A stretch of 64,000 nucleotides of DNA, taken from positions 248,001 to 312,000 of the forward strand of contig QJPP01001768.1 in the NCBI GenBank assembly GCA_003996215.1, written 5' to 3'. How positions within the stretch are numbered: the stretch's first letter is position 1; the number at the start of each line of letters is the position of its first letter. Position numbers and translations under genes: made by a program. Below, in pieces: positions 34,351 through 46,004 of this stretch. The notes below the pieces were generated by a model. The model was not told where the DNA came from. It made no database searches and saw only the letters and a program-made list of their open reading frames with translations. This DNA comes from Jaltomata sinuosa (taxonomy: Eukaryota; Streptophyta; Magnoliopsida; Solanales; Solanaceae).

Positions 34351-34516
34351 CTATCATCCACAACAGTTGCACGACCTTTGAAGCACTTCCACAGCTTGCC
34401 ACCGGCAGGTCTCGTGCCGACAAAGGACCTTCTAAGCCAAAGAAGAGGAAACAAACAAAAAGGGAGATGTTGGAGAACCTATGTTTGATTGATTTTGTCG
34501 AGCAAGTGGTCATTTA

Positions 34517-34924
34517 GTAAGTATTTCAATCTCGAAATCCATTCACGAAAAAAATAAGCGATCATGACAAATTGGTCGGTGAATATCCTTCTATGATCTA
34601 ACATGTTCATCTCCCTGATGTTCGAGATGACTGCAAGTGGAAAGATATAATCTGAATGCATGGTCCCAGTGAATTAGAAAAAAATACTTTCGAAAGGCAA
34701 TCCATTCCTATGTATACACTTACCCGTTCACTTTTGGTTTCAATTCGACTATTGGTCCGGTCATCCTTGAATTATGCAAATGTTACAAAGTTTCCCTAGC
34801 TCAAGTTGGCCCAGTGGTGTAAAGAATAATAAGCTGCCTCTCGTACTTAGCGTTAAGATCGGGGTAGACTTTTCCCTCAGCTACCTGATCCCGCTATATG
34901 CCCCAAGTTTTTTTCAAAGCGGAG
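34517..34924. other. Intergenic stretch
   Basis: No gene is seen. About 34800-34910 (GGCCCAGTGGTGTAAAGAA, followed by GATCGGGGTAGACTTTTCCC) has a SINE-like look, but the pol III boxes are not convincing. Confidence 0.4.
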
Positions 34925-36200
34925 TCGTGTAATAACTCTCATAGTTTTTTAATTCTTGTGTATTTTGACTGTTTTGTCTCTTTTTGTAGTTGTTTTATGG
35001 TATTTGTGGTGTGCAGGAGTAGGCGAAACAGTTTTTAAGGTGATTGGATGAGAGTTATGTGAGTTTTTCATTTTGAAACGTTGGAAAAGTTGATAGGGTT
35101 GATCAAAGTCAACATTTGATGAAGATAAACTTGGAATGAAATTTCAACAGTTTCATCAGCTCCGGAAGGTGATTTTTTGGATTGGTTGGACATTTTGTTT
35201 GGGTCCTGAGATAATTGGATGTTTTGAGTCATTGAATGAAACTTTAGCAATTTAGAACTTAAGAGTTGATCAACATTTGATCAAGATGACCTAAGATCGG
35301 GGTTTTAATGATTTCAACAGGTCTGAAATGTCATTTTTAGTCTAGTACCATATTTGGTTTGTATTCATAGAATTCTGAACGAATCACGAGGATTCATTCG
35401 AGATTTTTGAACTTAATACTTTTTAGTTATTTTTCTGATTTGCTGGTCCAGAAATCTGCGTCTCGCGATTGCAAAAAATAGAGGATCCTTGTCATCGTGA
35501 TCACAAGGGAGGGAGGGAGCCATGATCGCATAGAGGCATTAATGGGTCAGAGTTCGGGTCGAGCTTTTGTTCTTCGCGTTCTCGGGAAGGATCCTTGCGA
35601 CTGGGAAGAGGTAAGTGTCTTTGGATTGGGATGACGAAGGTGGGTCCCGTGATCACGATGAGTAAAGTATCTGGACAGAATTAAAAAGTCATTTTCAAAC
35701 ATAAACCCCATAACTTAATTTTGGGAACTTATTTTTGCGAGATTCAAAAGGAAATTTTCATGATTTATTCTTTGGGTATGTTTCTTAATCTTTATTTATG
35801 CAATCCCGATATTTTATTAATGATTTTACTTTCAAATCACTTATTTAAATTGGTAAATTTGGAGGTTTTGGGCTAAAGTTATGAAATCATATTTTGAGGT
35901 TTTGAAGGTCTATTCGAACTTGATTTTCGATGAAATTTTATATTTGAGTTCATTATGTTATGGGTATAGTTTTCAAATAAAATTCTTGATTTGCTCTTGT
36001 AGGCTCGGGGTTGACTTTTTGGACTCAAAATAAAAATTTACAATATAAATATCTACGGATCATTTACTTATGTGGATTGCGTATCTGACTGGAATCTAGA
36101 TTGGGCTCTTACGAAGGCTATAAGGAAGGGTAAAGACGCCATTTGACTTGTCGAATTTCGTTTAAGGCAAGTTGAGACTTTCTTTGACTCTTTTTTAAAG
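34925..36200 (+). repeat. Gypsy-type LTR-like relic
   Basis: Contains GTTGATCAAAGTCAAC, then CTGCGTCTCGCGATTGC and GGGTCGAGCTTTTGTTCTTCGCG, and at about 36240 GGTAATGCGGCCCCGTATAGG. These phrases are typical of LTRs of Solanaceae gypsy elements. No LTR edges, PBS or coding region were found. Its right part falls inside the tandem duplication starting at 35778. Confidence 0.45.
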
Positions 36201-37927
36201 TCTTAGTGTGTAATTATATATGTGATTAGGTAATGGGTAATGCGGCCCCGTATAGGTGAGATGACAAACATTTCTGCGGGTACCAATGTCATATTATGGG
36301 TAATTGGTATCACTAATGACGTGACATTACTGATTTGACTGATTTCGGGTTCAAAAATTGAATCGGTCAATTTCGATTATAGTAGGCTATCCAAACCAAT
36401 CAACCCTTTAACTGAGGGCCGAGCCAAGTTGAGTTTTTACCCAGTCGGGCCGGTCCAGTTTCCAGTCAACCCGACCCGATTGACACCCTTAATTTATCCT
36501 ACGAGGCTGACAATGCAAGCTGGGACCCACATATATCTTTGGCACCAAGGAAAAGTGACCGACAGTGATAAAATCGTAACAAATTGAAAATCGCATACTA
36601 AGAAACTACAGAGCCTTTGCAACCAACGAGAGGAAATGACAAAAATGGTCCTTTAAATATGTTTCAAAATTTTTTAATTTGTTTAATATTAATATTTTTA
36701 ATTTTTATCAAATATTTAATAATTTATATTCGTTAAATTTGACAAAAAATACAATAATCTTTTTAAACCTAAATACGAAGAAAAACTTATCTAACAATAT
36801 ATTACACAAAAAACTATACTAAACACTTATAAGATATAGTGGGCGTTTGGTCATGTTTCTTAATCTTTATTTATGCAATCCCGATATTTTATTAATGATT
36901 TTAATTTCAAATCACTTATTTAAATTGGTAAATTTGGAGGTTTTGGGCTAAAGTTATGAAATCATATTTTGAGGTTTTGAAGGTCTATTCGAACTTGATT
37001 TTCGATGAAATTTTATATTTGAGTTCATTATGTTATGGGTATAGTTTTCAAATAAAATTCTTGATTTGCTCTTGTAGGCTCGGGGTTGACTTTTTGGACT
37101 CAAAATAAAAATTTACAATATAAATATCTACGGATCATTTACTTATGTGGATTGCGTATCTGACTGGAATCTAGATTGGGCTCTTACGAAGGCTATAAGG
37201 AAGGGTAAAGACGCCATTTGACTTGTCGAATTTCGTTTAAGGCAAGTTGAGACTTTCTTTGACTCTTTTTTAAAGTCTTAGTGTGTAATTATATATGTGA
37301 TTAGGTAATGGGTAATGCGGCCCCGTATAGGTGAGATGACAAACATTTCTGCGGGTACCAATGTCATATTATGGGTAATTGGTATCACTAATGACGTGAC
37401 ATTACTGATTTGACTGATTTCGGGTTCAAAAATTGAATCGGTCAATTTCGATTATAGTAGGCTATCCAAACCAATCAACCCTTTAACTGAGGGCCGAGCC
37501 AGGTTGAGTTTTTACCCAGTCGGGCCGGTCCAGTTTCCAGTCAACCCGACCCGATTGACACCCTTAATTTATCCTACGAGGCTGACAATGCAAGCTGGGA
37601 CCCACATATATCTTTGGCACCAAGGAAAAGTGACCGACAGTGATAAAATCGTAACAAATTGAAAATCGCATACTAAGAAACTACAGAGCCTTTGCAACCA
37701 ACGAGAGGAAATGACAAAAATGGTCCTTTAAATATGTATCAAATTTTTTTAATTTGTTTAATATTAATATTTTTAATTTTTATCAAATATTTAATAATTT
37801 ATATTCGTTAAATTTGACAAAAAATACAATAATCTTTTTAAACCTAAATACGAAGAAAAACTTATCTAACAATATATTACACAAAAAACTATACTAAACA
37901 CTTATAAGATATAGTGGGCGTTTGGTC
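35778..37927. repeat. Perfectly spaced 1,075-bp tandem duplication
   Basis: Copy 1 is 35778-36852 and copy 2 is 36853-37927, head to tail with no spacer. Reading through both I find about four single-base differences and no indel: the C/A in GATTTTA[C/A]TTTC, the A/G in GAGCCA[A/G]GTTGAG, and two around 36655/37736. That is over 99.5% identity. The base triplet ATG occurs at the start of copy 1, the junction and just after copy 2 (35778, 36853, 37928), a 3-bp microhomology. Copy 1 ends with GGGCGTTTGGTC, the first bases of the MITE that follows copy 2. Confidence 0.93.
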
Positions 37928-38170
37928 ATGAATTTTTTTTATATTTTTTTGGAGTTAAATTTAGGAAAAGATGTTTGGCCATAAAAAATTGAAAAAATTT
38001 AGAATTCAATTTGAAGTTGAATTCCAGAATTTGAAAAACAAGAAAAACTTGTTTTTCACTCTCATTTCTCTCATAAAAAGTAAAAAACAACTCCAATTTA
38101 TATTCATGGTCAAACACAACTCCAACTCCAACTCTAACTTGTATTTGACTTTCATAGCCAAACGGGGTCA
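37917..38170. mobile_element. MITE with GGCGTTTGG / CCAAACG termini
   Basis: GGGCGTTTGGTCATGAATTT at the left and ATAGCCAAACGGGGTCATAA at the right are inverted copies. The interior is full of TTGGCCAT / ATGGTCAAAC and ACTCCAACTCCAACTC. It is a common Solanaceae MITE type, possibly hAT-like. The duplication boundary at 37927 falls within its left TIR. Confidence 0.72.
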
Positions 38171-38560
38171 TAATAACATATAGTAGTAAAAATTATTTCT
38201 CAAAAAGTTATACCAAATTATAATAAAAAAGAAGAAGAAAAACTATAAACATTATATCTCTATATGTGAATTCCCACTATTTTTTTTTATAGCTATCGTC
38301 AAATTTAACATGTAGAATTTGAGAAATATTAAATGGAGATTAAGGGGTTGTGTTGATATGTGGAAGAGAATAATAATTTCGGATAAAATATTATCTTTTA
38401 AAAAATTTAAATGATCAAAACTGTTCAGTACTAGCTTAAAAGACTATGTTAAACCTAGTCTCGATCAGTAAAAAAATATTTTGCTATTTTCATCAACCAA
38501 TGACGTGGTAATCTAACTAGGCGCAGAGGCATGTCAAAACTGTTTCGTGCATATTTAAAG

Positions 38561-39245
38561 TAGGCATGCAAAAATTGATTTAATCAGAATTCTTTACATG
38601 ATTCAAAATAATTTGGATGATACAATTTGGATTATACTTCGAATTTGATTTACAACTTTAATAATAAATAATATAATTTTTTGATTAGGATATTGGTGGG
38701 TATATTTACAAATCAAAATTGACCGAGAAATTGAATTGTGTATGGCTATAAAATACTAATTGTCTGCGTTTAAGACTCTATAGTCCAGACCCCAATTTCA
38801 GTCCCAATATTTCCTCGCTTTCAATATTTTCTAGACGACTAAACCTATTAAGTCTCTAACTTTCTTATTGGCGGTTGGCTTCTTGGCTGCTGGATTTGTA
38901 TGCTTGCACAAGTTTTTAAACTCTTGTTTTGTCATTTATATGCAATTACGCTGACAAGTTTATAATTTTTTTTTGGTTAATGTCTTGATCATTTAAGGCT
39001 ACAATTTATAAGATTTCGTTACATTTGATTATATTTGCTCTAAAATTAACACAAAAATAATTGCTTGTTTTAAATTTCAAAATCGAACAAATCGATTTTG
39101 TATAATCGGACCGAAATAATAAAGAACAAATCGAATTGGACTTAGAATGGATTGAGTTTAAATGAGAATTTTAAAAAATAAAAAATTTAAAAATTCAAAT
39201 CGACAATGGTCAAAATCGAACCGAATCAATTTGTGCACAGGTCTA
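38561..39245. mobile_element. Non-autonomous hAT element with perfect 8-bp TSD
   Basis: Termini TAGGCATGCAAAAATTGATT and, inverted, TAGACCTGTGCACAAATTGA. The flanks are ATTTAAAG on both sides (38553-38560, 39246-39253). 685 bp, no transposase. It lies about 250 bp upstream of the E2 gene's TATA box. Confidence 0.87.
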
Positions 39246-39496
39246 ATTTAAAGGACTATTTTGGAATTACTCTTTAAAATAAGGGGTATGTTTGTCATTT
39301 TACGCTCTGAGAACTATGGGAGCCTTGAAACCGACGACGTCGAGGTTGTATTGTAACTAAGGGGGAAGGCGTGGCAAAAAGGGGAAGACACGTTGAAAAA
39401 AGCAAGTAAACAGTGAACACTACTACTTTGTCAAATCGGCAAAAAAGAGTTTTTGTTTTTGTATAGAGAGAAGATTATGCAATAAACGGAACTTCC

Positions 39497-39504
39497 TATA
39501 TAAA
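39497..39504 (+). promoter_or_regulatory. TATA box of the E2 gene
   Basis: TATATAAA lies 125-132 bp upstream of the ATG at 39629, with a CT-rich leader (CTCTTCTCTTCTTCTTC) between, typical of plant 5' UTRs. Confidence 0.65.
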
Positions 39505-39628
39505 CAAAAACAGATTACAACAATTTAAGTAACTGATCACTACTATATTACTACTACTACTACTACTAGTTAAGCCCTAGCTGTGTGTCCCTCTTCTCTT
39601 CTTCTTCTGAACACCAGTTCGTTCATTG

Positions 39629-42600
39629 ATGGAGTCCCCGCCGTCTCATCCTCGATTCATCTCTCCGAATTCCAAGTAAAAACACTCACATGAATTTATT
39701 TTTTTCTGGGTTTTGGTTGATTTTGATGCGTAGATAAAGAGATTTTTGAGTAAAACACATACCCATTTTGCTTTTTTCTTTGGGCGATGTTTATTTTAAT
39801 CATGTATAGAGAGAGAATTCTGAGTAAAAACGCAATAGACCCATTTGATTTTCTTTTTTCTTTTTATATATGGGTCCCCATTTGAAGAAAAAGTTCCAGT
39901 TTTTCTCCGATTCTGATAATGTTGATACATAGAAAAAACGGAATTCCAATAAAACACAAAACCCATTTGACGTTTGTTTTCCCCCTTTTTATGTGTTTTT
40001 TTTTTCAAGAAATTGGGGGTGGGGAAGGGGAAAATGGGGCATGGTGGGGAATCAGACCCTCATATAGTCAATCATCTGAGCTACTCGGATTCTCCGTTTT
40101 TTCCCCTTTATGTGGTCCCTGATTCTAATAATGTTACATAGAGAAAAAAGAAAAGAGAATTTTGAGTAAAATCCCCATTTCTTTTTTCGGTCATTAATGT
40201 TGATGCATATAAGTAGAGAATTCCAATTAATAACACAGACCATTTATTTTTTTTTATTTTTTTTTATATGATTTCTGATTGTGTTGATGCACAGGAAAAA
40301 AGTGTTTCACCAGAATTCTGAGTAAAAAAAATGCACATTTGATGTTTTCCTTTTATGTTTTAGAAAAGGGTCATTTGATGTTTTTGAATGTTATTTTTTA
40401 CTATTTTTTTAATCTGGTAGCTGTGATTTTGATGATATCAGTGCATTAGAAAAGGGTCATTTGATGTTTTTGACTGTTATCTTTTAATATATTTTTTATT
40501 ATCTGCTAACTGTGATTTTGATGATATCAGGGAATTAGAAAAGGGTCATTTTGATGTTTTTTGACTGTTATTTTTCACTATTTTTTTAATCTGGTAGCTG
40601 TGATTTTGATGATATTAGTGCATTAGAAAAGGGTCATTTGATGTTTTTTACTGTTATTTTTATTTTCTCGTGTGATTCTGATGGTATTTATGCACACAAA
40701 ATGAGTGTTCTACCTGAAGTTGGAGCAAAAAGATTGAATCTCTTTATTTTATTTCATTTATTTGTGATTCTGATGCTTAAATAAAGTGTGTTTCACCAGA
40801 ATTCGAGCAAAACACAGAAAGATTTGATGCTTTTTATTTAATTTGTTTTTTTTCTTGTGCGATTCGTCTGATGCTATTATTCTTTTAATTTATTCACCTC
40901 ATGTGGGTTTGTGTCAGGGCGGAGCCAGGTAGGGCCGAGGGGTTCACCTTTGGTGAAAAATGTATATAATGGTTAAATTATATTTTATGTATATATATAG
41001 TAGACGTTGAACCCCTTTCGGCTTTTTGTGTGTTTATTTATTCATATTTTGTACCCCTTAGTAAAAATTCTGGCCCCGCTACGGGTTTGTGTAATGCAGA
41101 GGAAAAGAGTGTTTCCACAGAACTTCAAGTAAAACATATGCCAATTTGATTTTTCATTTATTTTTTCATTTCATGTGATTTTGATGTTATTGATGCACAG
41201 GAAGAGAGTGTTTCCAAAGAAGTTCAAGTAAAACACATACTAATTTGATTTTCTTTTATTTTATTTTGTGTCTGTGTTTCTGGTGTTATTGATGCACAAG
41301 GAAAAGAGTGTTTCCACAGAACTTCAAGTAAAACACATACCAATTTGATTTTGTTTTCTTTTATTTTTGTTTGCATTTTGTGGGTCTGTGTGATTCTGAT
41401 GTTATTAATGTACAGGAAAAGAGTGTTTCACCAGAGTTTTATGTAAAATGCGTACCCATTTTATTTTCTTTGTTTTTATTGTGTGGGGTCTGTGTGATTC
41501 TGATGGTATTAATGCACAGGTAAAGAGTGTTTCCCCAGAATTCTAAGTAAAACAGACCAACTGGATTTTCATTTCTTTTATTTTTGTTTTCATTGTGCTG
41601 ATCTGTGTGATTCTGATGGTATTAATGCACAGGAAAAGAGTGTTCCCTGGTGGGAGCTCAATCGATGAGCAGGTGGAGGAAGTCTCGCCCTCTATCAGTT
41701 GGATTTCGAAATCAGAGTCTGCTAAACAGAAGGAGGTATAAGATTCTTTTATTTGGTTCCTTTTCAAGATTGATTGTACTGTGAAGGTTCTTAAAGCTTT
41801 CAACTTTGGCAAATAATTTTCTGTATTAGTGTTGTATAGTTTTGTAATCACAATAGAAGTTAGATCATGTATTGCAAAAATCTTGTCTTTTCTTTGGAAA
41901 TACTTAAGTCAAGTTTATTAACATTCTAGGTTTCCTAAGATTCATGAGTTAGTCGGAAGTATAGCGATAAGCTGGTAATGAGTTTCAAATCTGTTGAGAA
42001 TATGGGTAAGGGAGTTTAAGGTTGTAAGAGATAAAACTTTGACTTTGTTGGTTTTCACTTATCGTTCTCTTTAAACAGGGAAATATACACACAACCTAGC
42101 AAAAGAAAGGCAAACTAGTTGTAGACTTAGACTGGAATCAGGTTTCTCAAGTTTTTTCCTGAATGGTGCACGAGTGTATTCCTTGAATAGATAATCTAAT
42201 GTTGGGGCTTGAATAGAAACAAATGAGAAGCATAATTATCGTTTATTCACCTAAAAGCAAATGCATGTTGTTAATGCTAACAACATTTTAAACCTAGCTT
42301 TCTATTGTCATGAAATCATCTTTTTCATTACTTACTTACAGCGTGCAATGTGGCCCAATAGCCTTTGGTTGTGCGGGAAAGTTAGTAAAAAAATACATAC
42401 AGCATGCTATGTGCAGGACTTTTGTCTTTATTTTTTCAATTTTTTATACAGGACTTGCATAGATGCTTTGATTTGAATCTTTCTTGTTTAGTTTTATTGA
42501 GATGGGCAACACTTAATCGTAGTACTAACGCTGATGAAGTGTGTTCATTTTGTAGCCTATTCACCATGAAGTGATAGACGTTGACATGAAAGGAGGTGAT

Positions 42601-45587
42601 AATGATGTGATGTTTATTGATGGGAATACTGAATCTAGTGGCAAAGGCAAGGTAATCAGAATTTACCAATAGTTATTACAAGGATCTTAGCATACTCTAT
42701 TGAAGTACTGATTATCTGTATGTTTTATGTGATCTGTTGGGGGCTATTTTGTGAATTATCGCCTCTTTCGCAGGAAATTTTTCTCGAGCTATCCCTTGGT
42801 CGTGGTGGTTCAGCAAATAGTGTTGGATCGAGTCAAGTTCAATCTTCGAAGAAGCACTGCTCTTCAGAATCAGATGATGTGCCTGCGGACCTATTTTATG
42901 AAGATGATCTGCCTACGGACATGTATTTTGATGACCTAGCACATAACGACTATGCCATTTTGCAGTCACATTTTGATCATATGGATACTCCAACCGGAGT
43001 TGAGGTCCCAATTCCGTGGATGTCCGGTCTTACTAAAGCTAAAATGGCGTCAACCACTACAAGCACATCATCCACTTCAAAAGCTCCGAGCTTTCCTTTT
43101 GGAAGAGAAACCCCTGAGGTACTAAAGGACCAGTCCACTTCATGGTATGGCTTTCCTCCTCTTTTTAAGCCTACACCATTTGATCTATCTTTGTCATCTC
43201 TGGAACCTGCTTTTGGCAAGAGCAAATTTTCTGCCAAAGGAAAGTCAAAGGAGACAAGTTTTAAAGAACAAAATGGTTCTACAAAAGTATCACCCGTGGA
43301 AGAAAAATCCTTTAACGTTCAAGGGCCTCGTCTAAGAAGGAAGATCCATTTATCCCCTGGAACAGTTTCTCATATTTGGCATACTCGGTCTATTCCTGGT
43401 GCATCTCATGTCCCTACAGTTCACTTTGTACCTCCACCAATGCCTGGTTGGATGAATTTACCCCTTAATATGACAACTGCTCAAGCTTCTTCAGGGTTTA
43501 TGCTTGCGCCAGGTGCTATGAACCCTCACCCTCTGAATCAGGTTCATCCAGGGTTTATGCATGCACCTGGTGGTATGAACTCTTTTCCACTGGAACAGGT
43601 TCATCCAGGGTATATTCCCCCACCAGATGCTATGAACTATTTTCCTCAGGAACAGCTTTCTTCTGGATCTGTTCTTGCACCAGGTGCTATGCACTATTTC
43701 CATCAGGAAATGGATCATGCACTCTGGAAGCATGGTCCGCATAGCAGTACAAGTCCATCACTCCAGTGTGAATCAGCTCCTAGTGAGGAACAGCATAGAG
43801 ATTTAGGTGAAAGCCTGAAGAATTTCCGTCTTTTCAAGAAATTTGATACTGTTCAAGATCATTCAGGCCATTACTTTTCTAAATTTCCATCTCATGACAG
43901 CCAGGTTGGTTTAACTGAAAATAGGTGGTTGATGGTTTTGATTAGTTCTTTTTCTTATTCCTAAATGTTTGTTGCTCTGGTGTAGGCTTCTAAGAGTTGT
44001 GCCAAGAGGATACAGGAGGAATGGAAGATACTAGAGAAAGATCTACCTGGTAACATGAGCAAATTTTCCCAGTCTTCCATAGCATTCCGGCCTGATCTGT
44101 GATGATTGTCTTTGTCATCCAGTTATTGAAATTTGACATACATGCTTACAAAATTTGTTTAAGTAATGAATTTCTAAGGAGCTATAATGTGATTAGTGAT
44201 AAAAACCTGCTTGTTGTATTTTATATAACCACACTCATTGTGCCTTTTCATGAGCAGATACCATATTTGTCCGGGTGTATGAAACAAGAATGGATTTGTT
44301 GAGGGCAGTGATTATTGGAGCTGATGGAACTCCATACCATGATGGCCTTTTCTTTTTTGATGTTTTCTTCCCTAGCAACTATCCCAATGTTCCACCAGTA
44401 CGCGTCTCATTTCTTCTCTGTTTTTCCTTCTTTTTGGCTCAAGATGCCTCAATTTATCTGTGGAACTGTTCTTTTTTTTTAACCTCAAGCCTAACGCGTT
44501 GCTAACTATTGCTGCCAGCATGTACACTACCATTCTTTTGGCCTTCGTATCAATCCAAACTTGTACGAGTGTGGAAAAGTCTGCCTGAGCCTTCTTAACA
44601 CTTGGGGTGGTAGAGGGAAGGAGAAATGGATCCCTGGTGAATCAACTATGCTACAAGTTTTGGTTTCCATACAAGGGCTAATATTGAATGCAAAGCCCTA
44701 TTTCAATGAGCCTGGATATGCTAGGTTGAGTGGATCAGCCATAGGGGAACAAAGCTCACTGCACTATAACGAGGACACTTACATTTTTAATCTAAAGACA
44801 ATGGTCTATTGTATGAGGCGACCACCACAGGTAATATCGTTCATGACCATCTATAACTAAATAAACTTTCCAATTATGCTTTGTGATGTTTTTTCCTTGG
44901 GATTTATCTGTTGTAACAGTAAGTTACAAAACTAATTTTCAACGTCACATTAAACTGTAACATTTTAAGAACAAAGTGACTAAACTTTAGCCCCTATAAC
45001 AATAAAGAAGTCACGACTATTTTGTTAATAGAGATGCTGAACTTCACATTATAACAGTCTAGTTTCTAGAGTTCTGTGATTTTGCGATTATAGTGGGTAA
45101 AATTCAGTTCTTTTAATGTGATAAAGAAGTAGCTTTTTGACTATAGTGCTCTAGTGGATAAAGTTATAAAGTTCAGTGACCATACGGGAAGTTCTCCCTA
45201 TTTTCTTGATGTGACACACTGGCTCTCTTGTGCTTTTTGTTCTAAATCAACTACTACTAATTTGATCATACTGCTTTTTTGCTGCAGCACTTTGAGGATT
45301 TTGTTATAGGGCATTACTTTCAAAGTTGTCAAGATATTCTTGCAGCGTGTAAAGCATATATGGAAGGTGCTCGTGTAGGTAGCCTTGTTAGAGGGTGTGT
45401 TCTTCAGGATGATGGTGATGAGGGTGACAAAAGTTGCTCTCAGAGTTTCAAGACCATGTTGGCGGGATTCATCAAGACACTTGTAGATACATTTACAAAG
45501 ATTGGTGCAAAGGATTGTGATAAGTTTCTCCCCGTGGAAGAAAAGGCGTCAACCGGAGTAGCTCCAGTTAAGATAGAGAGTTGCTAA
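39629..45587 (+). CDS. PHO2-family ubiquitin-conjugating enzyme E2 (UBC25/26-like), eight exons
   Basis: E2 enzyme that should accept ubiquitin from E1 on a catalytic Cys and pass it to substrates, alone or with an E3. Exons: 39629-39675, 41633-41735, 42556-42651, 42774-43904, 43986-44049, 44258-44397, 44519-44830, 45288-45587. All junctions are GT-AG, phases fit, and the total is 730 codons plus TAA. The N-terminal ~460 residues are low-complexity (acidic DVPADLFYEDDLPTDMYFDD; then repeated MNPHPLNQVHPGFMHAPGG-like units at about 43490-43710). The UBC core begins near CAKRIQEEWKILEKDLPDTI, runs through GTPYHDGLFFFDVFFPSNYP and ends past AKPYFNEPGY. The active-site segment NPNLYECGKVCLSLLNTW places the catalytic Cys at residue 549. 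HYHSFG replaces the usual HPN, as in PHO2/BIRC6-type E2s. Length and architecture fit Arabidopsis UBC25/26 rather than the longer UBC24 (PHO2). Recognised from memory; paralog identity is inferred. Confidence 0.92.
39676..41632 (+). repeat. Intron 1 tandem array with microexon-like units
   Basis: The intron is built from many degenerate ~100-150-bp units. A good unit reads ..GATGCACAG, then a 27-nt segment GAAAAGAGTGTTTCCACAGA..TTCAA, then GTAAAACACATACCAATTTG. The 27-mer starts like exon 2 (GAAAAGAGTGTTCCC) and ends like exon 1 (GAATTCCAA). Clear copies are at 40295-40321, 41102-41128, 41201-41227, 41301-41327, 41416-41442 and 41520-41546; decayed ones are near 39740, 39815, 39935, 40155 and 40790. 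A second array of four ~87-bp units (TAGAAAAGGGTCATTTGATG) starts at 40361, 40447, 40536 and 40624. Confidence 0.88.
40915..41082. mobile_element. Short TIR element in intron 1 with perfect 10-bp TSD
   Basis: Starts CAGGGCGGAGCCAGG and ends CTGGCCCCGCTAC (inverted GTAGCGGGGCCAG). It is flanked by GGGTTTGTGT at 40905-40914 and 41083-41092. The 168-bp element and 9-10-bp duplication suggest a Mutator-like MITE. It splits one of the intron repeat units. Confidence 0.82.
44880..45200. repeat. Probable MITE remnant in intron 7
   Basis: TGTAACAGTAAGTTACAAAAC, then ATAACAATAAAGAAGTCACG, TTATAACAGTCTAGTTTC and AAAGTTCAGTGACCATACGG are motifs of a familiar Solanaceae MITE type based on 'TTATAAC..CAGTGAC'. 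I could not define TIRs or a duplication. Confidence 0.4.
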
Positions 45588-46004
45588 CCATATAGACTTC
45601 AAAACTGTTATACACCTAATGTTGACAAACTAGTTTTCGACTTGCATCATGCAGCCTACTGTTGATGTTTTCGGGTGATAATTTGTATATGGCTGCTATG
45701 GCATAGTTTACAAGTAATTGATCAAGAAACTTTTTATTTACCGTTGGTATCTGATTGTTAGCTTATTCAAGATTTCTTTCTTTTGTTTCTAGCTTTGTCT
45801 ATAGACACACAATATAAAAACTCATTAGAGCCGAGTACCTGCATTTTATAAGCAATAATGCAATATATAGCCTGTTTGACCAAACTTATTTTAAAGTGTT
45901 TTTTTGGAGAAGTATTTTTGGAGAGCGGCAGTTCTAAAAGTACTGCCAAAGGCCTACTGGTCAATGAAGTGGGTGAGAATTATGAGGTCTCTATCTATTC
46001 TAGC
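45588..46004. other. 3' UTR and flank of the E2 gene, with a MITE end
   Basis: After the stop, no further gene is seen. About 45868-45960 (GCCTGTTTGACCAAACTTAT, then TTTTGGAGAAGTATTTTTGG) looks like the left end of a TTTGGCCAAACTT-type MITE cut by the SINE that follows. Confidence 0.4.

Noticed and set aside
34800..34910. Possible tRNA or SINE (GGCCCAGTGGTG..)
   Set aside because: No convincing B box or cloverleaf, so it is left in the intergenic entry.
40361..40650. CRISPR-like regular repeats (four ~87-bp units)
   Set aside because: Units are contiguous, degenerate and lie in a plant intron; no spacer/repeat structure.
42977..43742. Antisense frames over the E2 gene
   Set aside because: Shadows of exon 4; splice sites and UBC homology fix the plus strand.
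44391..44500. Exon 6 reading through its donor (open to 44505)
   Set aside because: The UBC fold requires HVHYHSFG next; splicing at 44397|GTACGC to 44519 restores it in frame.
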